Shown here: positions 1-8,829 of the stretch, piece by piece | Layout of the letters: every line of letters starts with the position of its first letter | Numbering within the stretch: the stretch's first letter is position 1 | The notes under the pieces: generated by a model | What the model saw: only the letters and a program-made list of their open reading frames with translations | Told to the model about the DNA's origin: nothing | Databases searched by the model: none | From: Actinomycetota bacterium | Lineage (GTDB): Bacteria; Actinomycetota; Thermoleophilia; Gaiellales; Gaiellaceae | DNA length: 34,654 bases | Direction: 5' to 3' | NCBI GenBank assembly: GCA_003152275.1 | Contig: PLZU01000027.1 | Coordinates: 1 to 34,654, forward strand | Made by a program: the position numbers and the translations under genes

Positions 1-35
1 TCGAACTCGATGTCGTCGTCGTCGTAGGTGTTCAT
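1..35 (-). CDS. 5' end of an unidentified protein, cut by the window edge
   Basis: An ATG reading leftward opens a frame that continues to the window edge and gives an acidic start, MNTYDDDDIEF. It is divergent from the kinase gene at 131. The upstream leader on this strand has a G-rich stretch (GGGGTGG) that could be a weak ribosome site. A small hairpin (CCCCG 43-47 with CGGGG 55-59) lies just before it. Only eleven codons are visible, so no function can be given, and the reading frame itself is a guess based on start context and G/C-ending codons. Confidence 0.35.
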   Translation of the reverse strand, partial: MNTYDDDDIEF

Positions 36-130
36 ACCGCCACCCCGATTCAGCCGGGGATCGGCCAGACTGTATCCCGAGGTTCGCCTAAAGAGGAAAC
101 ACCCCTTCGGCCGCCAACGAGTCCGGACCC

Positions 131-1732
131 ATGTCCAACGCTGCGCCCGCATTCGAAGGCGCCGGGCTCGTCCTCAACAGATACCGCCCGCTGCGCCCTC
201 TGGGGAGCGGCGGATCCGGGTCGGTCTGGCTCGCCCGAGACGAGCAGACGGGGCTCGACGTCGCTCTCAAGATCGTGGCCCGGGAGGGCAAGGCCGCCGC
301 GCGGGCCGAGCGCGAGGCCGCCGCCGCGGCGCGCCTCCGCCATCCGAGCTGCCTCCGCGCCTACGCCTTCGCCCGCGACTCGCGCCACGTCTACATCGCG
401 TACGAGTTCGTCCCGGGCCAGACATTCCGCGAGGCGCTGCGCGCCGGTGACCTGAACGACGCGGCCGCAATCGATGCTTGCGCGCAGATCTGCGACGGGC
501 TTGCACACGCGCACGCCGCCGGGATCCTCCATCGCGACGTGAAGCCGTCGAATGTGCTGCTCGCAGACGGCGACCGCGTGTCGGTGCGGCTGCTCGACTT
601 CGGGCTTGCGCGCATGGCCGAGGCGGAGACGCTGACGGCGCAGGGCGACGTACCGGGGACGCTCGCCTACATCGCACCTGAGCGGCTTGCCGGAGAGGAC
701 GCGAGCGAGGCATCTGACATCTGGGCCGTGGGCGTCATGCTCTGGGAGTCGCTCGCGGGCCGCCATCCGTTCTGGCAGACGTCGATGCTCGATACCGCGC
801 GCTCGATCGAGCAGGGTGCGGAGTCACTCGCCGAGCTGCGCCCGGACCTGCCGAAAGGCCTCATCCAGCTCGTCGATCGCGCGCTCTCGCTCACTCCTGC
901 GCGCCGGCCGTCCGCCGCCGAGCTCGCGCATTCGCTGCGCGGCGCAGCTGCGCCGCGGCGCAAGCAGAAATCACGGAGCCTTGCGGTGCCAGAGCAGGCG
1001 TCGCGTGCCGGTGCCGCAGTCCTTGCGGGCGCCTTCGCCGGCTGGACCGCGGCCGAGCTGCCGTTCTATCCGAGCAGTTGGGCGTTCGCTTGTGCGATCG
1101 GCGCCGCGTCGGTCACCGCGCTCCGTCCGCGGCTCGGGCTTGCAGTTGCGCTCGCAGTGCCGGTGCTGCCGCTCGGGAACGTGTCACTTGGCCTCGCCGT
1201 GCTGTACGCAGCGCTTGCAGCGGCGTGGATCGTCCTCTCCTGGCGAGAGCCGCGCGGTGCGCTGCTCTTTGCGCTCGGTCCGGCGCTCGCCCCGCTCGCC
1301 GCGCTTGGTCTCGTCCCGCTCGCGGCGTCCGGTTTACGGTCGGGACCGCGCCGCGCCGCACAGGCCGCCGTTGCAGTACTCGCTGCCGGTCTTGTCGCAG
1401 GACTCCGCGGCGCAGCACTTCCGTTCACCGGGGCGCGTCCGCCGCTCGGGATCGGCGTGGCCGGGTCAACCGGCCCGCTCGACGTCGCCGGCACGCTCAT
1501 GCGGGCCGCCGGTGCGCACCCTGCGCTTCTGATCGAAGCCGCGGCCTTCGCCGCGGTTGCCCTCGTTCTGCCTTACGCGCAGGCGCGCGGCCGGTGGGGG
1601 GCAGCCGCCCTCGGGGCGGCCATGCTGGCCGCCACAGTGCTTGCCGTGCCCAGCGCGCAGGCGCTTCCGCTGGTCGTTGCCGCCTGGCTGACGGCAGCCA
1701 TACTCATGGTGCGCGCCGACCGCGTTGCGTGA
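131..1732 (+). CDS. Ser/Thr protein kinase fused to a multi-pass membrane domain
   Basis: The N-terminal half (about residues 18-275) is a Hanks-type kinase with the expected active-site parts: glycine loop LGSGGSGSV, lysine K47 in VALK, HRDVKPSN with D136, DFG at 156-158 and APE-like APER. It should be active. A short basic linker (RRKQKSRS, about 276-283) leads into roughly 230 residues of very hydrophobic Ala/Leu-rich sequence with several predicted membrane helices (about 292-528). No PASTA or other outer sensor domain is present, unlike the PknB further down. The gene precedes fhaA, so it probably belongs to the wall-signalling cluster, perhaps in the place PknA holds in mycobacteria. 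What the membrane part senses is unknown. The ribosome site before the ATG is weak. Confidence 0.88.
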   Translation: MSNAAPAFEGAGLVLNRYRPLRPLGSGGSGSVWLARDEQTGLDVALKIVAREGKAAARAEREAAAAARLRHPSCLRAYAFARDSRHVYIAYEFVPGQTFREALRAGDLNDAAAIDACAQICDGLAHAHAAGILHRDVKPSNVLLADGDRVSVRLLDFGLARMAEAETLTAQGDVPGTLAYIAPERLAGEDASEASDIWAVGVMLWESLAGRHPFWQTSMLDTARSIEQGAESLAELRPDLPKGLIQLVDRALSLTPARRPSAAELAHSLRGAAAPRRKQKSRSLAVPEQASRAGAAVLAGAFAGWTAAELPFYPSSWAFACAIGAASVTALRPRLGLAVALAVPVLPLGNVSLGLAVLYAALAAAWIVLSWREPRGALLFALGPALAPLAALGLVPLAASGLRSGPRRAAQAAVAVLAAGLVAGLRGAALPFTGARPPLGIGVAGSTGPLDVAGTLMRAAGAHPALLIEAAAFAAVALVLPYAQARGRWGAAALGAAMLAATVLAVPSAQALPLVVAAWLTAAILMVRADRVA

Positions 1733-1752
1733 CGGGCTTGCGGGGGTAATGT
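1725..1752 (+). promoter_or_regulatory. Candidate promoter for the fhaA operon
   Basis: TTGCGT (1725-1730) and TAATGT (1747-1752) are 16 bases apart, just before fhaA and overlapping the end of the kinase gene. The predicted transcript start lies about six bases before the ATG, so the leader would be very short. This rests on pattern match only. Confidence 0.4.
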
Positions 1753-1764
1753 CCTCCCGCACTC

Positions 1765-2544
1765 ATGGTCCTCAGGGCAATCGAGCAGAAGATCGAAGCG
1801 CTTTTCGAAGGCGTGTTCGGGCGTGCGTTTCGCACCAATGTGCAGCCCGTCGAGCTGGCGCGGAAGATCGCGAAGGAGATGGACGACCACCGGACCGTTT
1901 CCGTGTCGCGGGTCTACGTTCCGAACGAATACACCGTCTTCCTCTCCACTGCCGATCGTGAGCAGTTCGAGGGTTACGAGGGCTCGCTGCTCGCGGAGCT
2001 CGAGGAGTACGTCGGAGAGCACGCGAAGCGTGAGAACTATGCGCTGCTGACCCCGCCGAAGGTCCTGCTCGAGACGGACGACGACCTCGCGGTCGGCGAG
2101 TTCGGCATCGCAGCACGGATGGTGCAGCCGCGGCGCGGCGAGCCGTCGGCCGGCGAGCCCGCAGGGGAGGTCGAGTCCGGCGCGACGATGATCTACAAAC
2201 CCAAGGTTGCGCAGGCGACGGAGGCCGCGGCAGCCGACGAGCTCGGTGTCGAGCGCGAGGTGGCGGTGCTCACGTGGGACGGGCAGACGAAGCGGGTCGA
2301 CAAACGCCGCATCCTGCTGGGCCGCTCGCGGGAATGTGACATTCAAGTCGAGGATCCGAATGTGTCTCGCCGGCATGCAGAACTGCGCCAGGAGGGCGCT
2401 TCATACTGGATCGTCGACCTCGAGTCGACGAACGGCATCGAGGTGAACGGGCATCGCGTCAAGCGCGCGCAGCTCGACTCGGGCGACAGCTTCACCGTCG
2501 GCTCGACCGACGTGACCTTCACCACGGAGCGGGACAGTGCGTAG
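1765..2544 (+). CDS. fhaA: FhaA: DUF3662 plus FHA domain phosphopeptide-binding protein
   Basis: The 259-residue protein starts with the DUF3662 domain typical of FhaA (about residues 1-120), then has a linker and a C-terminal FHA domain (about 165-255). The FHA phosphothreonine-binding residues are visible: GRS at 186-188, SRRH at 201-204 and STNG at 221-224. FHA domains read phosphothreonine marks made by PknA/PknB-type kinases. In mycobacteria FhaA binds the lipid II flippase MurJ complex and acts in peptidoglycan assembly. Its place as first of the fhaA-fhaB-pstP-rodA-pbpA-pknB series supports the same role here. The stop codon TAG lies inside the 64-bp repeat that separates it from the next gene. 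Confidence 0.93.
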   Translation: MVLRAIEQKIEALFEGVFGRAFRTNVQPVELARKIAKEMDDHRTVSVSRVYVPNEYTVFLSTADREQFEGYEGSLLAELEEYVGEHAKRENYALLTPPKVLLETDDDLAVGEFGIAARMVQPRRGEPSAGEPAGEVESGATMIYKPKVAQATEAAAADELGVEREVAVLTWDGQTKRVDKRRILLGRSRECDIQVEDPNVSRRHAELRQEGASYWIVDLESTNGIEVNGHRVKRAQLDSGDSFTVGSTDVTFTTERDSA

Positions 2545-2600
2545 GCTTGACGGAGCACGCCAAGTAGCGGAGGCGCCGGCTTTGCCGGCGCTGGAGCGGG
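2537..2600 (+). repeat. 64-bp intercistronic repeat, copy 1
   Basis: This 64-base element matches 18033-18096 at 59 positions. Bases 6-8 of the element are the fhaA stop codon, and the element ends one base before the fhaB ATG. Its 3' part folds into a hairpin: GCGCCGGC (2573-2580) pairs with GCCGGCGC (2584-2591) over a TTT loop. The last bases (GGAGCGGG) could serve as a ribosome site for fhaB. See the paired copy for covariation. Confidence 0.85.
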
Positions 2601-2601
2601 A

Positions 2602-3084
2602 ATGATCGTCGCCAGTACGACGTACGAGGCCGTCCTCCTCGCCCTGAAGGTCGCTTTTCTCATCTTGCTGTATCTCTTCGTCTGGCGCATCGTGCGCACT
2701 GCGGCCTTCGACATGCGCCTGCCGCAGGAGAGCTTCATCCTTCAGCCGGCGCTCGTAGGCGGCGCCGTCGCCGGGCCACCGATTCCCGCCGGCCGGCTCG
2801 TCGTCGTGCACAGCCCAGTTCTCGAGGAGGGCGAGGAGTACGAACTCGAAGCGTTGCCGCTGACTATCGGCCGAGCCGGGCAGAATGACGTCTCGATCGA
2901 TGGCGACGAGTTCGCCTCGGCGCGGCACTCGCGCATCGAGCCCCGCCGCGACGGCGTATGGGTGCACGATCTCGGCTCGACCAACGGGACGCACGTGAAC
3001 GGCGTGCGCATCGATCGCCCGCGCAAGCTCGTTGCAGGCGATGTGGTCCGCGCCGGCGAGACGGAACTGAGGTTCGAGCAGTGA
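2602..3084 (+). CDS. fhaB: FhaB-like membrane-anchored FHA protein
   Basis: The protein has 160 residues. An N-terminal membrane helix (about 8-32) is followed by a linker and one FHA domain (about 78-160). Phosphothreonine-pocket residues are present: GR at 90-91, SARHSR at 106-111 and STNG at 126-129. In mycobacteria the corresponding FhaB (FipA) is a PknA/PknB substrate and works with FtsZ and FtsQ at the division site. The gene begins one base after the 64-bp repeat, whose end supplies the only ribosome-site-like sequence. Its stop overlaps the GTG start of pstP, implying coupled translation. Confidence 0.92.
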   Translation: MIVASTTYEAVLLALKVAFLILLYLFVWRIVRTAAFDMRLPQESFILQPALVGGAVAGPPIPAGRLVVVHSPVLEEGEEYELEALPLTIGRAGQNDVSIDGDEFASARHSRIEPRRDGVWVHDLGSTNGTHVNGVRIDRPRKLVAGDVVRAGETELRFEQ

Positions 3085-4043
3085 GCGTCTCCGCATTCGC
3101 AGCCGCCAGCGACACCGGTCGCAAGCGCCGGCGCAACGAGGATTCCTATGTGATCGCGCCGCCGCTCTTCGCGGTCGCCGACGGCATGGGCGGCGCGCAG
3201 GCGGGAGAGATCGCGTCGAAGCTGGCGGCCGCGGCCCTCGAGGAAACCGATCTCGGCGCGCTGACGGGTGAGGAGCGCGTGACGTCGCTGATTCAGGAGG
3301 CGAATCGTCGTGTGTACGAGCGCTCGAACGAGGACCCGAACGCATCGGGCATGGGAACGACGATCACCGTCGCGCTCGTCGAGGACACCGGTGTGACGAT
3401 CGGTCACGTCGGCGACTCGCGTGCATATCGCTATCGCGACGGCAGCATCGAGCAGATCACCGAGGATCACTCGCTCGTGAACGAGCTGATGAAGAGCGGG
3501 AAGCTCTCGCCCGAGGAGGCGGAGACGCATCCGCAGCGATCTGTAATCACGCGTGCGCTTGGAACCGACCCAGACGTGGACGTGGACTCGTTCATAGTAG
3601 AGGCGCAGAAAGGCGACGTGTTCCTGCTCTGCTCCGACGGGCTGACGACGATGGTCGACGACGACGGCATCCTCGGCGTGCTCGATAAGCACCACGATGA
3701 CCTCGATCGCGCGACGAAGGCGCTCGTGTCGGCTGCGAACCGCGGCGGCGGCGAGGACAACATCACGGTCATCGCGTTCGCCATCTCCGATGCCGGCGAG
3801 ACAGCGCCCATGTCTGCCGTCAGCGAGGACACGATGGAGAACGTTGTTGCGCCGGCCTTCGACACGATGGTGATTCCGCCCGATCAGGTCGAGCACATGT
3901 TCGTCGAGCCGGGTTCACCCGAAGCGGAAGCGGCGATGCAGCGCGATCCGATCAGCCGCACCGCTCGCCTTCGTCTCGCCCTGACGATGCTCGCGCTGCT
4001 CGTGCTGGCTGCGGTGTTGCTCGTCTGGGGGCTCGTGCGCTGA
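3081..4043 (+). CDS. pstP: PP2C-family Ser/Thr phosphatase PstP
   Basis: I chose the GTG at 3081 (GTGA overlap with the fhaB stop), giving 320 residues. A longer upstream frame would run through fhaB and has no support. The metal-binding motifs of PPM phosphatases are present: RNEDS near residue 20, VADGMGG at 32-38, GDSRAYR, CSDGL and GGEDN. A membrane helix at the C-terminus (about 295-318) anchors the catalytic domain on the cytoplasmic face. PstP removes phosphate from the kinases of this operon and their substrates. Unlike the mycobacterial protein, there is almost nothing after the membrane helix, so no extracellular domain is expected. Confidence 0.93.
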   Translation: MSVSAFAAASDTGRKRRRNEDSYVIAPPLFAVADGMGGAQAGEIASKLAAAALEETDLGALTGEERVTSLIQEANRRVYERSNEDPNASGMGTTITVALVEDTGVTIGHVGDSRAYRYRDGSIEQITEDHSLVNELMKSGKLSPEEAETHPQRSVITRALGTDPDVDVDSFIVEAQKGDVFLLCSDGLTTMVDDDGILGVLDKHHDDLDRATKALVSAANRGGGEDNITVIAFAISDAGETAPMSAVSEDTMENVVAPAFDTMVIPPDQVEHMFVEPGSPEAEAAMQRDPISRTARLRLALTMLALLVLAAVLLVWGLVR

Positions 4044-4051
4044 CCGAGAGG

Positions 4052-5365
4052 TTGTCGAACAGGAACCGCGAGCTCCTCTACCTGATCGTCGTGGGCCTGC
4101 TCACAGCGACCGGATTCGCGAGCGTGTACATCGCCGACCAGTCGCGCATCTCAGGCGGCTCACTTGCGTACGCACTCTTCTTCTTCGCTCTCTTCCTTGC
4201 AGCCCACCTCGTGGCGCGCTTCGCGGTCCCGCACGCAGATCCGTACGTGCTCCCGATCGCGGCGCTGCTCGCGGCGGTCGGCGTGACCGAGATCTACCGG
4301 CTCGGCCCGAAGGACGCGTTCCGGCAGGGAACGTGGGTGGTGATCGGAGTCGTCGTGTTTGCGCTCGCGCTGCTGGGGCTTCGCCGCGACTATCGCGTGC
4401 TCGAGAACTACAAGTACCTGTTCGGCCTCGGCGCGATCGGCCTGTTGTTCATGCCGTTGCTGCCGGGGATCGGGCTGAGCGTCAACGGCTCGCGCCTGTG
4501 GGTGCATTTCGGCCCGCTGCGCTTCCAGCCCGGTGAGCTCGGGAAGATCGCGCTGATCGTCTTCCTGGCCGCCTACTTGCGCGAGAAGCGCGAGGTCCTC
4601 GCGGTCGGACGGTTAAAGGACTGGGGGCCGCTGCTCGTCATCTGGGGCATGGCGATGCTCGTCCTCTTCGCCACCGACGACCTGGGTAGCGGCCTGCTTT
4701 TCTACGGGATCTTCCTCGGCATGCTCTACGTCGCGACGGCGCGCATCGCGTTCATCGCCGCCGGAGTCGGGCTCTTTCTCGCAGGTTCCGTCGCCGTCTA
4801 CCAGACCACCCCGCATGTTCGCGAGCGCGTCTTGAACTGGATCCAGCCGTGGACGACCCACAAGATCTTCTGCCCGCTGAGCGGCGCGCCGGCGTTGCGT
4901 CAGGACTGCCAGAGCTACCAGGAGGTGCAGTCTCTCTACTCGATCGCCCACGGAGGCCTGGGCGGAACGGGGCTCGGCAGCGGCACCTTCCTGAACGCGA
5001 GCGGCGGCCAGATCATCCCCGACCTCAACACCGACTTCATCTACTCGGCGCTCGCTCAGGAGCTTGGGCTGATCGGCGTTGCAGGCCTCCTCCTCGTGTA
5101 CATGGTGTTCACGTTGCGCGGTTTCCGCGTCGCGATCTTTGCGCGCGACGGCTTCTCAAAGCTGCTCGCCGCGGGTCTGACGTTCGGCTTCGCCTTCCAG
5201 GCGTTCATCATCGTCGGCGGCATCCTGCGCGTGATCCCGCTGACGGGAATCACGCTGCCGCTCGTCTCGTATGGTGGCTCCAGCATCCTCGCGAACTTCC
5301 TCGTCCTCGCCGGGTTGATGCTCGTCTCCAACCGTGCGAACGCGGAACTGGCGGGCGCGACGTGA
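4052..5365 (+). CDS. rodA: RodA/FtsW-type peptidoglycan glycosyltransferase
   Basis: This 437-residue multi-pass protein belongs to the SEDS family, which polymerises glycan strands from lipid II. Visible family marks are QPGELGK in the middle, GGLGGTGLGSG, a TDFIYSALAQELG segment and the C-terminal PLVSYGGSS. I used the TTG at 4052 as start; GAGAG lies just upstream and the first helix follows at once. The stop overlaps the GTG of the class B PBP, the partner with which SEDS enzymes form a polymerase-transpeptidase pair. RodA (elongation) and FtsW (division) cannot be told apart by eye; operon position favours RodA. Confidence 0.92.
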   Translation: MSNRNRELLYLIVVGLLTATGFASVYIADQSRISGGSLAYALFFFALFLAAHLVARFAVPHADPYVLPIAALLAAVGVTEIYRLGPKDAFRQGTWVVIGVVVFALALLGLRRDYRVLENYKYLFGLGAIGLLFMPLLPGIGLSVNGSRLWVHFGPLRFQPGELGKIALIVFLAAYLREKREVLAVGRLKDWGPLLVIWGMAMLVLFATDDLGSGLLFYGIFLGMLYVATARIAFIAAGVGLFLAGSVAVYQTTPHVRERVLNWIQPWTTHKIFCPLSGAPALRQDCQSYQEVQSLYSIAHGGLGGTGLGSGTFLNASGGQIIPDLNTDFIYSALAQELGLIGVAGLLLVYMVFTLRGFRVAIFARDGFSKLLAAGLTFGFAFQAFIIVGGILRVIPLTGITLPLVSYGGSSILANFLVLAGLMLVSNRANAELAGAT

Positions 5366-6855
5366 ACCGTCAGCTGAACCGCCTCGCGGTCGTTTCGATC
5401 GTGCTGCTCGCAGCACTTATCGTGGCGACAACGTACTGGCAGACGTGGGCGGCCGCGGGGCTTCAGGACAAGCAGGACAACGCGATCCAACGCGTCGTGC
5501 AGTTCAGCGTCGCGCGCGGGCTCATCCAGGGCGCAGGCGACACGGCAACCTTCGCGGCCAACAAGACGGTAAAGCGTAGCGGCCAGACGCTCTACTTCCG
5601 CCGCTACCCGCAACACGGTCTCGCCGCGCAGACGATCGGCTACTCGACGGCGTCGCGCTCGCAGGCCGGGCTCGAGCAATCGATGAACGACTACCTCACC
5701 GGCGCGAATACGAACCTGAGCGACGCGTTCGGGCACATCCTCGATCGCCTCGGGAACGCGACCGTGCACGGTGACAACTTGGAGCTGACGATCAGACCTC
5801 GCGCGCAGCGCCTCGCCCAGCAGCTCCTCGGCGATCGCTGCGGCGCAGTCGTCACGATGAACCCGCACACAGGTGCGGTCTACGTGATGGCGTCGTCGCC
5901 GACCTACGACCCCAACCTGATCGACAAGCCCGGCGGCTACGCGAAGGTGCTGAAGATCCGCGGTGCGTGCGGGGACGCGTCGGCGCTCTACAACCTTGCG
6001 ACGCAAGGTCTCTTCACGCCGGGGTCGACGTTCAAGATCGTGACTGCCGCAGCAGCACTCGATACCGGGGCGTTCAAGCCCGACTCGAGCTTCTACGATC
6101 CCGGTTACTGCACGGAGTACGGGTCGCAGGTGTCGAATGCCGGTAACCCGGATCAGGGCGGCCACGAAGTGTTCGGCCACCTGAACTTCGTCTCGGCGTT
6201 CCAGCACTCCGTGAACTCCGTCTTCTGCAACATCGGCAAGCACATCGGCGCGGCGACGATCCTTGCGTACGCGAAGAAGTTCGGCTTCTACAAGACGCCG
6301 CCGCTCGAGACGCCGGCGAACGAGCGGAGGCCGAGCGGCCTCTACAAGAACCTCAAGCTCTGGGACCCGAAGAATCCAGCGGCCGAGGTCGACCCTGGAC
6401 GTCTCGCGTTCGGGCAGTCGAACATGGTGGTGACACCCCTGCAGATGGCAATGGTTGCCGCGACCGTTGCAAACGGTGGCGTCGTGCCGAGGCCGTACGT
6501 CGTGCAGAAGATCACCGCGAGCGACGGTTCCACCGTTCGCACCACGAGGCCCTCCAATCTCGGTCGCGCGATCAAGCCACAGACGGCGCAGGAGCTGAAC
6601 CAGATGATGGTTGCGGTCGTGCAGGGCGGCACCGGCACTGCGGCGGCGATCCCGGGTGTCCAGGTGGCCGGGAAGACCGGCACCGCGGAGACCGGCGTCG
6701 ATCACATCTATACGGCGTGGTTCGTCGCGTTCGCGCCGGCGGACAATCCCCAGGTCGCGATCGCGGTGGTGCTCGAGAAACAGGCGAACGGCTTCGGCGG
6801 CGTCGTCGCAGCCCCGATAGCGAAGCAGGTCATGGAGGCCCTGCTGCACCGCTGA
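5362..6855 (+). CDS. pbpA: Class B penicillin-binding protein (transpeptidase), PbpA type
   Basis: The GTG at 5362 overlaps the rodA stop and gives 497 residues, normal for PbpA. A membrane helix lies at about 8-25, then a short N-terminal domain with an RGLI motif near residue 52, then the transpeptidase domain. The three active-site motifs are intact: STFK at 222-225 (nucleophile S222), SVN at 283-285 and KTGT at 438-441. It cross-links peptidoglycan outside the membrane, working with the RodA-type polymerase encoded just before it. In mycobacteria the equivalent is a PknB substrate. Confidence 0.94.
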   Translation: MNRQLNRLAVVSIVLLAALIVATTYWQTWAAAGLQDKQDNAIQRVVQFSVARGLIQGAGDTATFAANKTVKRSGQTLYFRRYPQHGLAAQTIGYSTASRSQAGLEQSMNDYLTGANTNLSDAFGHILDRLGNATVHGDNLELTIRPRAQRLAQQLLGDRCGAVVTMNPHTGAVYVMASSPTYDPNLIDKPGGYAKVLKIRGACGDASALYNLATQGLFTPGSTFKIVTAAAALDTGAFKPDSSFYDPGYCTEYGSQVSNAGNPDQGGHEVFGHLNFVSAFQHSVNSVFCNIGKHIGAATILAYAKKFGFYKTPPLETPANERRPSGLYKNLKLWDPKNPAAEVDPGRLAFGQSNMVVTPLQMAMVAATVANGGVVPRPYVVQKITASDGSTVRTTRPSNLGRAIKPQTAQELNQMMVAVVQGGTGTAAAIPGVQVAGKTGTAETGVDHIYTAWFVAFAPADNPQVAIAVVLEKQANGFGGVVAAPIAKQVMEALLHR

Positions 6856-6882
6856 AGCGCCAACTACCCTGTAGAGACCCCC

Positions 6883-8829
6883 GTGGCCGTCTCGGACACG
6901 CTCATCGGAACGCTTTTCGACGGCCGCTATCAGGTCGTGCGCAAGCTCGGCGCCGGCGGGATGGCGAACGTCTATCTCGCCGAGGACCAGGAGCTCGGTC
7001 GCCGCGTCGCGATCAAGATCCTGAACGACCGGCATGCAGGAGACGAGCAGTTCGTCGAGCGCTTCCGCCGGGAAGCGAAGAACGCTGCTGCTCTCTCGCA
7101 TCCGAACATCGTCGCGATCTATGACCGCGGTGAGGCTGAAGGTACCTACTACATCGCAATGGAGTTCCTCGACGGACGATCGCTTAAGGAGCTGATCGTC
7201 CAGCGCGGGCCGGCGCCGGTCACCGTGTCCGTCGAGTACGCACGACAGATTCTCTCGGCGCTCCGCTTTGCGCATCGGCACGGGATCGTGCATCGCGACA
7301 TCAAGCCGCACAACGTGCTCGTTGACGCAGAGGGTCGCGTGAAGGTCACCGACTTCGGCATCGCACGCGCCGGCGCGTCGCAGATGACGGAAGCCGGCTC
7401 GATCGTCGGCACTGCGCAATATCTCTCGCCCGAGCAGGCGCGCGGCACCGACGTCGACCAGCGCTCCGATCTCTATTCGCTTGGCATCGTGCTGTACGAA
7501 TTGCTAACGGGCACGCTCCCGTTCAACGGCGATACGCCCGTCGAAATCGCGATGAAGCACCTGTCGATGATTCCGGAGCCGCCTTCAGCGAAGCGGCCGG
7601 ACGTTCCGCGCGACCTCGACCTCATCGTGACGCGTGCGCTGGCGAAGGATCCGGACGATCGCTACCAGAGCGCGGAAGAGATGGACGCCGATCTCGAGCG
7701 CTTCCTCCGCGGAGCCGCGGTGTCGCCGGTGACGGAGGAGTCCGCGACGCAGATCATGCGTGCGCCGACGGGGCCGCTCGCCGCGACCGCGGCAACGATG
7801 ATCGTGCCGCCGCGCCGCTCGCCCGTGCTCCCGCCTCCGCCCCCGCCCGTGTACTACGACCTGGAGGAGCCCATTCACCGGCGGCCGATGTGGCCGTGGA
7901 TCGCGGCGCTCGTGTTTGTGCTCGCCGCCGGCATCGGCGGCTGGTTCCTGTACACGCAGATCTCGAACAAGCTCAACTCGACGAAGCCGATCGCGGTCGG
8001 CTTGTACCTGAACCAGCAAGAGCAACTCGCGCGCTCCAACATCAAGGCGAACGGCTTCGTGCCGGTCGTCAACCATCACGCATCGAAGACGACCGACAAG
8101 GGGCTCGTGTACAACCAGGATCCGATCGCCGGCTCGCGGATCGCAAAGGGGAGCAAGGTCCGGATCTGGGTGTCGACGGGGCTGCCGAAGGCAGTGGTGC
8201 CGGGCGTCGTCGGGCAGCAGTCGACGGACGCGGTCGGCGCGTTGACGCGGCTGCACCTGAAGCCCGACGTGCACGAAGTCAACTCGAACATGCCTGTGAA
8301 CCAGGTCACCGCGCAGGATCCGCCCGCGGGGACAAAGCTCCCGGTCGGGCAATCGGTGCGGATCAACGTCTCGAAGGGCCCGCAGCCGATCGCGGTGCCG
8401 AACGTCCTCAGCCTGCCGATCGACCAGGCGACCTCGACGCTGCAGGCGGCCGGCTTCCAGGTCAGCCCGCGCTTCGTCAACAATTCGCAGCCTGCGAACA
8501 CGGTGATCGACCAGAGCCCGGCGGCAGGCTCGTCCGCAGGGAAGAACTCCGTCGTCTCGCTGACGATTTCGAACGGCCCGAAGACCTCGACGGTGCCGGA
8601 CGTATCGAGCACGGATCTCGGCTCGGCGGAGCAAACCCTGCAGGCGTCAGGCTTCCGGTGGACCGTCGTCTACCAGGACGTCACCGACGCGAACTCGGAC
8701 GGGATCGTGCTCAACCAGACCCCGCAGGGTGGGACCCAGGAACCGCCGCACACCGCGATCACGCTCACCGTCGGGCGGCTGACGAACGGCGGCACGACGA
8801 CGACCGGCACGACCACGACCACTCCGTGA
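6883..8829 (+). CDS. pknB: PASTA-domain Ser/Thr protein kinase PknB
   Basis: The protein has 648 residues. The kinase domain (about 15-277) has LGAGGMANV, K45, HRDIKPHN with D139, DFG at 157-159 and an activation loop with T169 and T177. A proline-rich linker leads to one membrane helix (about 337-359). Outside are four PASTA repeats (about 366-432, 438-499, 504-566 and 570-632), then a Thr-rich tail. PASTA repeats bind muropeptides or lipid II and report wall status to the kinase. The start is a GTG with no clear ribosome site. The stop overlaps the ddl start. The domain plan matches mycobacterial PknB. Confidence 0.95.
   Translation: MAVSDTLIGTLFDGRYQVVRKLGAGGMANVYLAEDQELGRRVAIKILNDRHAGDEQFVERFRREAKNAAALSHPNIVAIYDRGEAEGTYYIAMEFLDGRSLKELIVQRGPAPVTVSVEYARQILSALRFAHRHGIVHRDIKPHNVLVDAEGRVKVTDFGIARAGASQMTEAGSIVGTAQYLSPEQARGTDVDQRSDLYSLGIVLYELLTGTLPFNGDTPVEIAMKHLSMIPEPPSAKRPDVPRDLDLIVTRALAKDPDDRYQSAEEMDADLERFLRGAAVSPVTEESATQIMRAPTGPLAATAATMIVPPRRSPVLPPPPPPVYYDLEEPIHRRPMWPWIAALVFVLAAGIGGWFLYTQISNKLNSTKPIAVGLYLNQQEQLARSNIKANGFVPVVNHHASKTTDKGLVYNQDPIAGSRIAKGSKVRIWVSTGLPKAVVPGVVGQQSTDAVGALTRLHLKPDVHEVNSNMPVNQVTAQDPPAGTKLPVGQSVRINVSKGPQPIAVPNVLSLPIDQATSTLQAAGFQVSPRFVNNSQPANTVIDQSPAAGSSAGKNSVVSLTISNGPKTSTVPDVSSTDLGSAEQTLQASGFRWTVVYQDVTDANSDGIVLNQTPQGGTQEPPHTAITLTVGRLTNGGTTTTGTTTTTP

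Noticed and set aside
5056..7419. Very long open frame antisense to rodA, pbpA and pknB
   Set aside because: Its translation is Arg/His/Asp-rich with no recognisable domain and mirrors the codon pattern of three certain genes on the other strand; typical of high-GC DNA.
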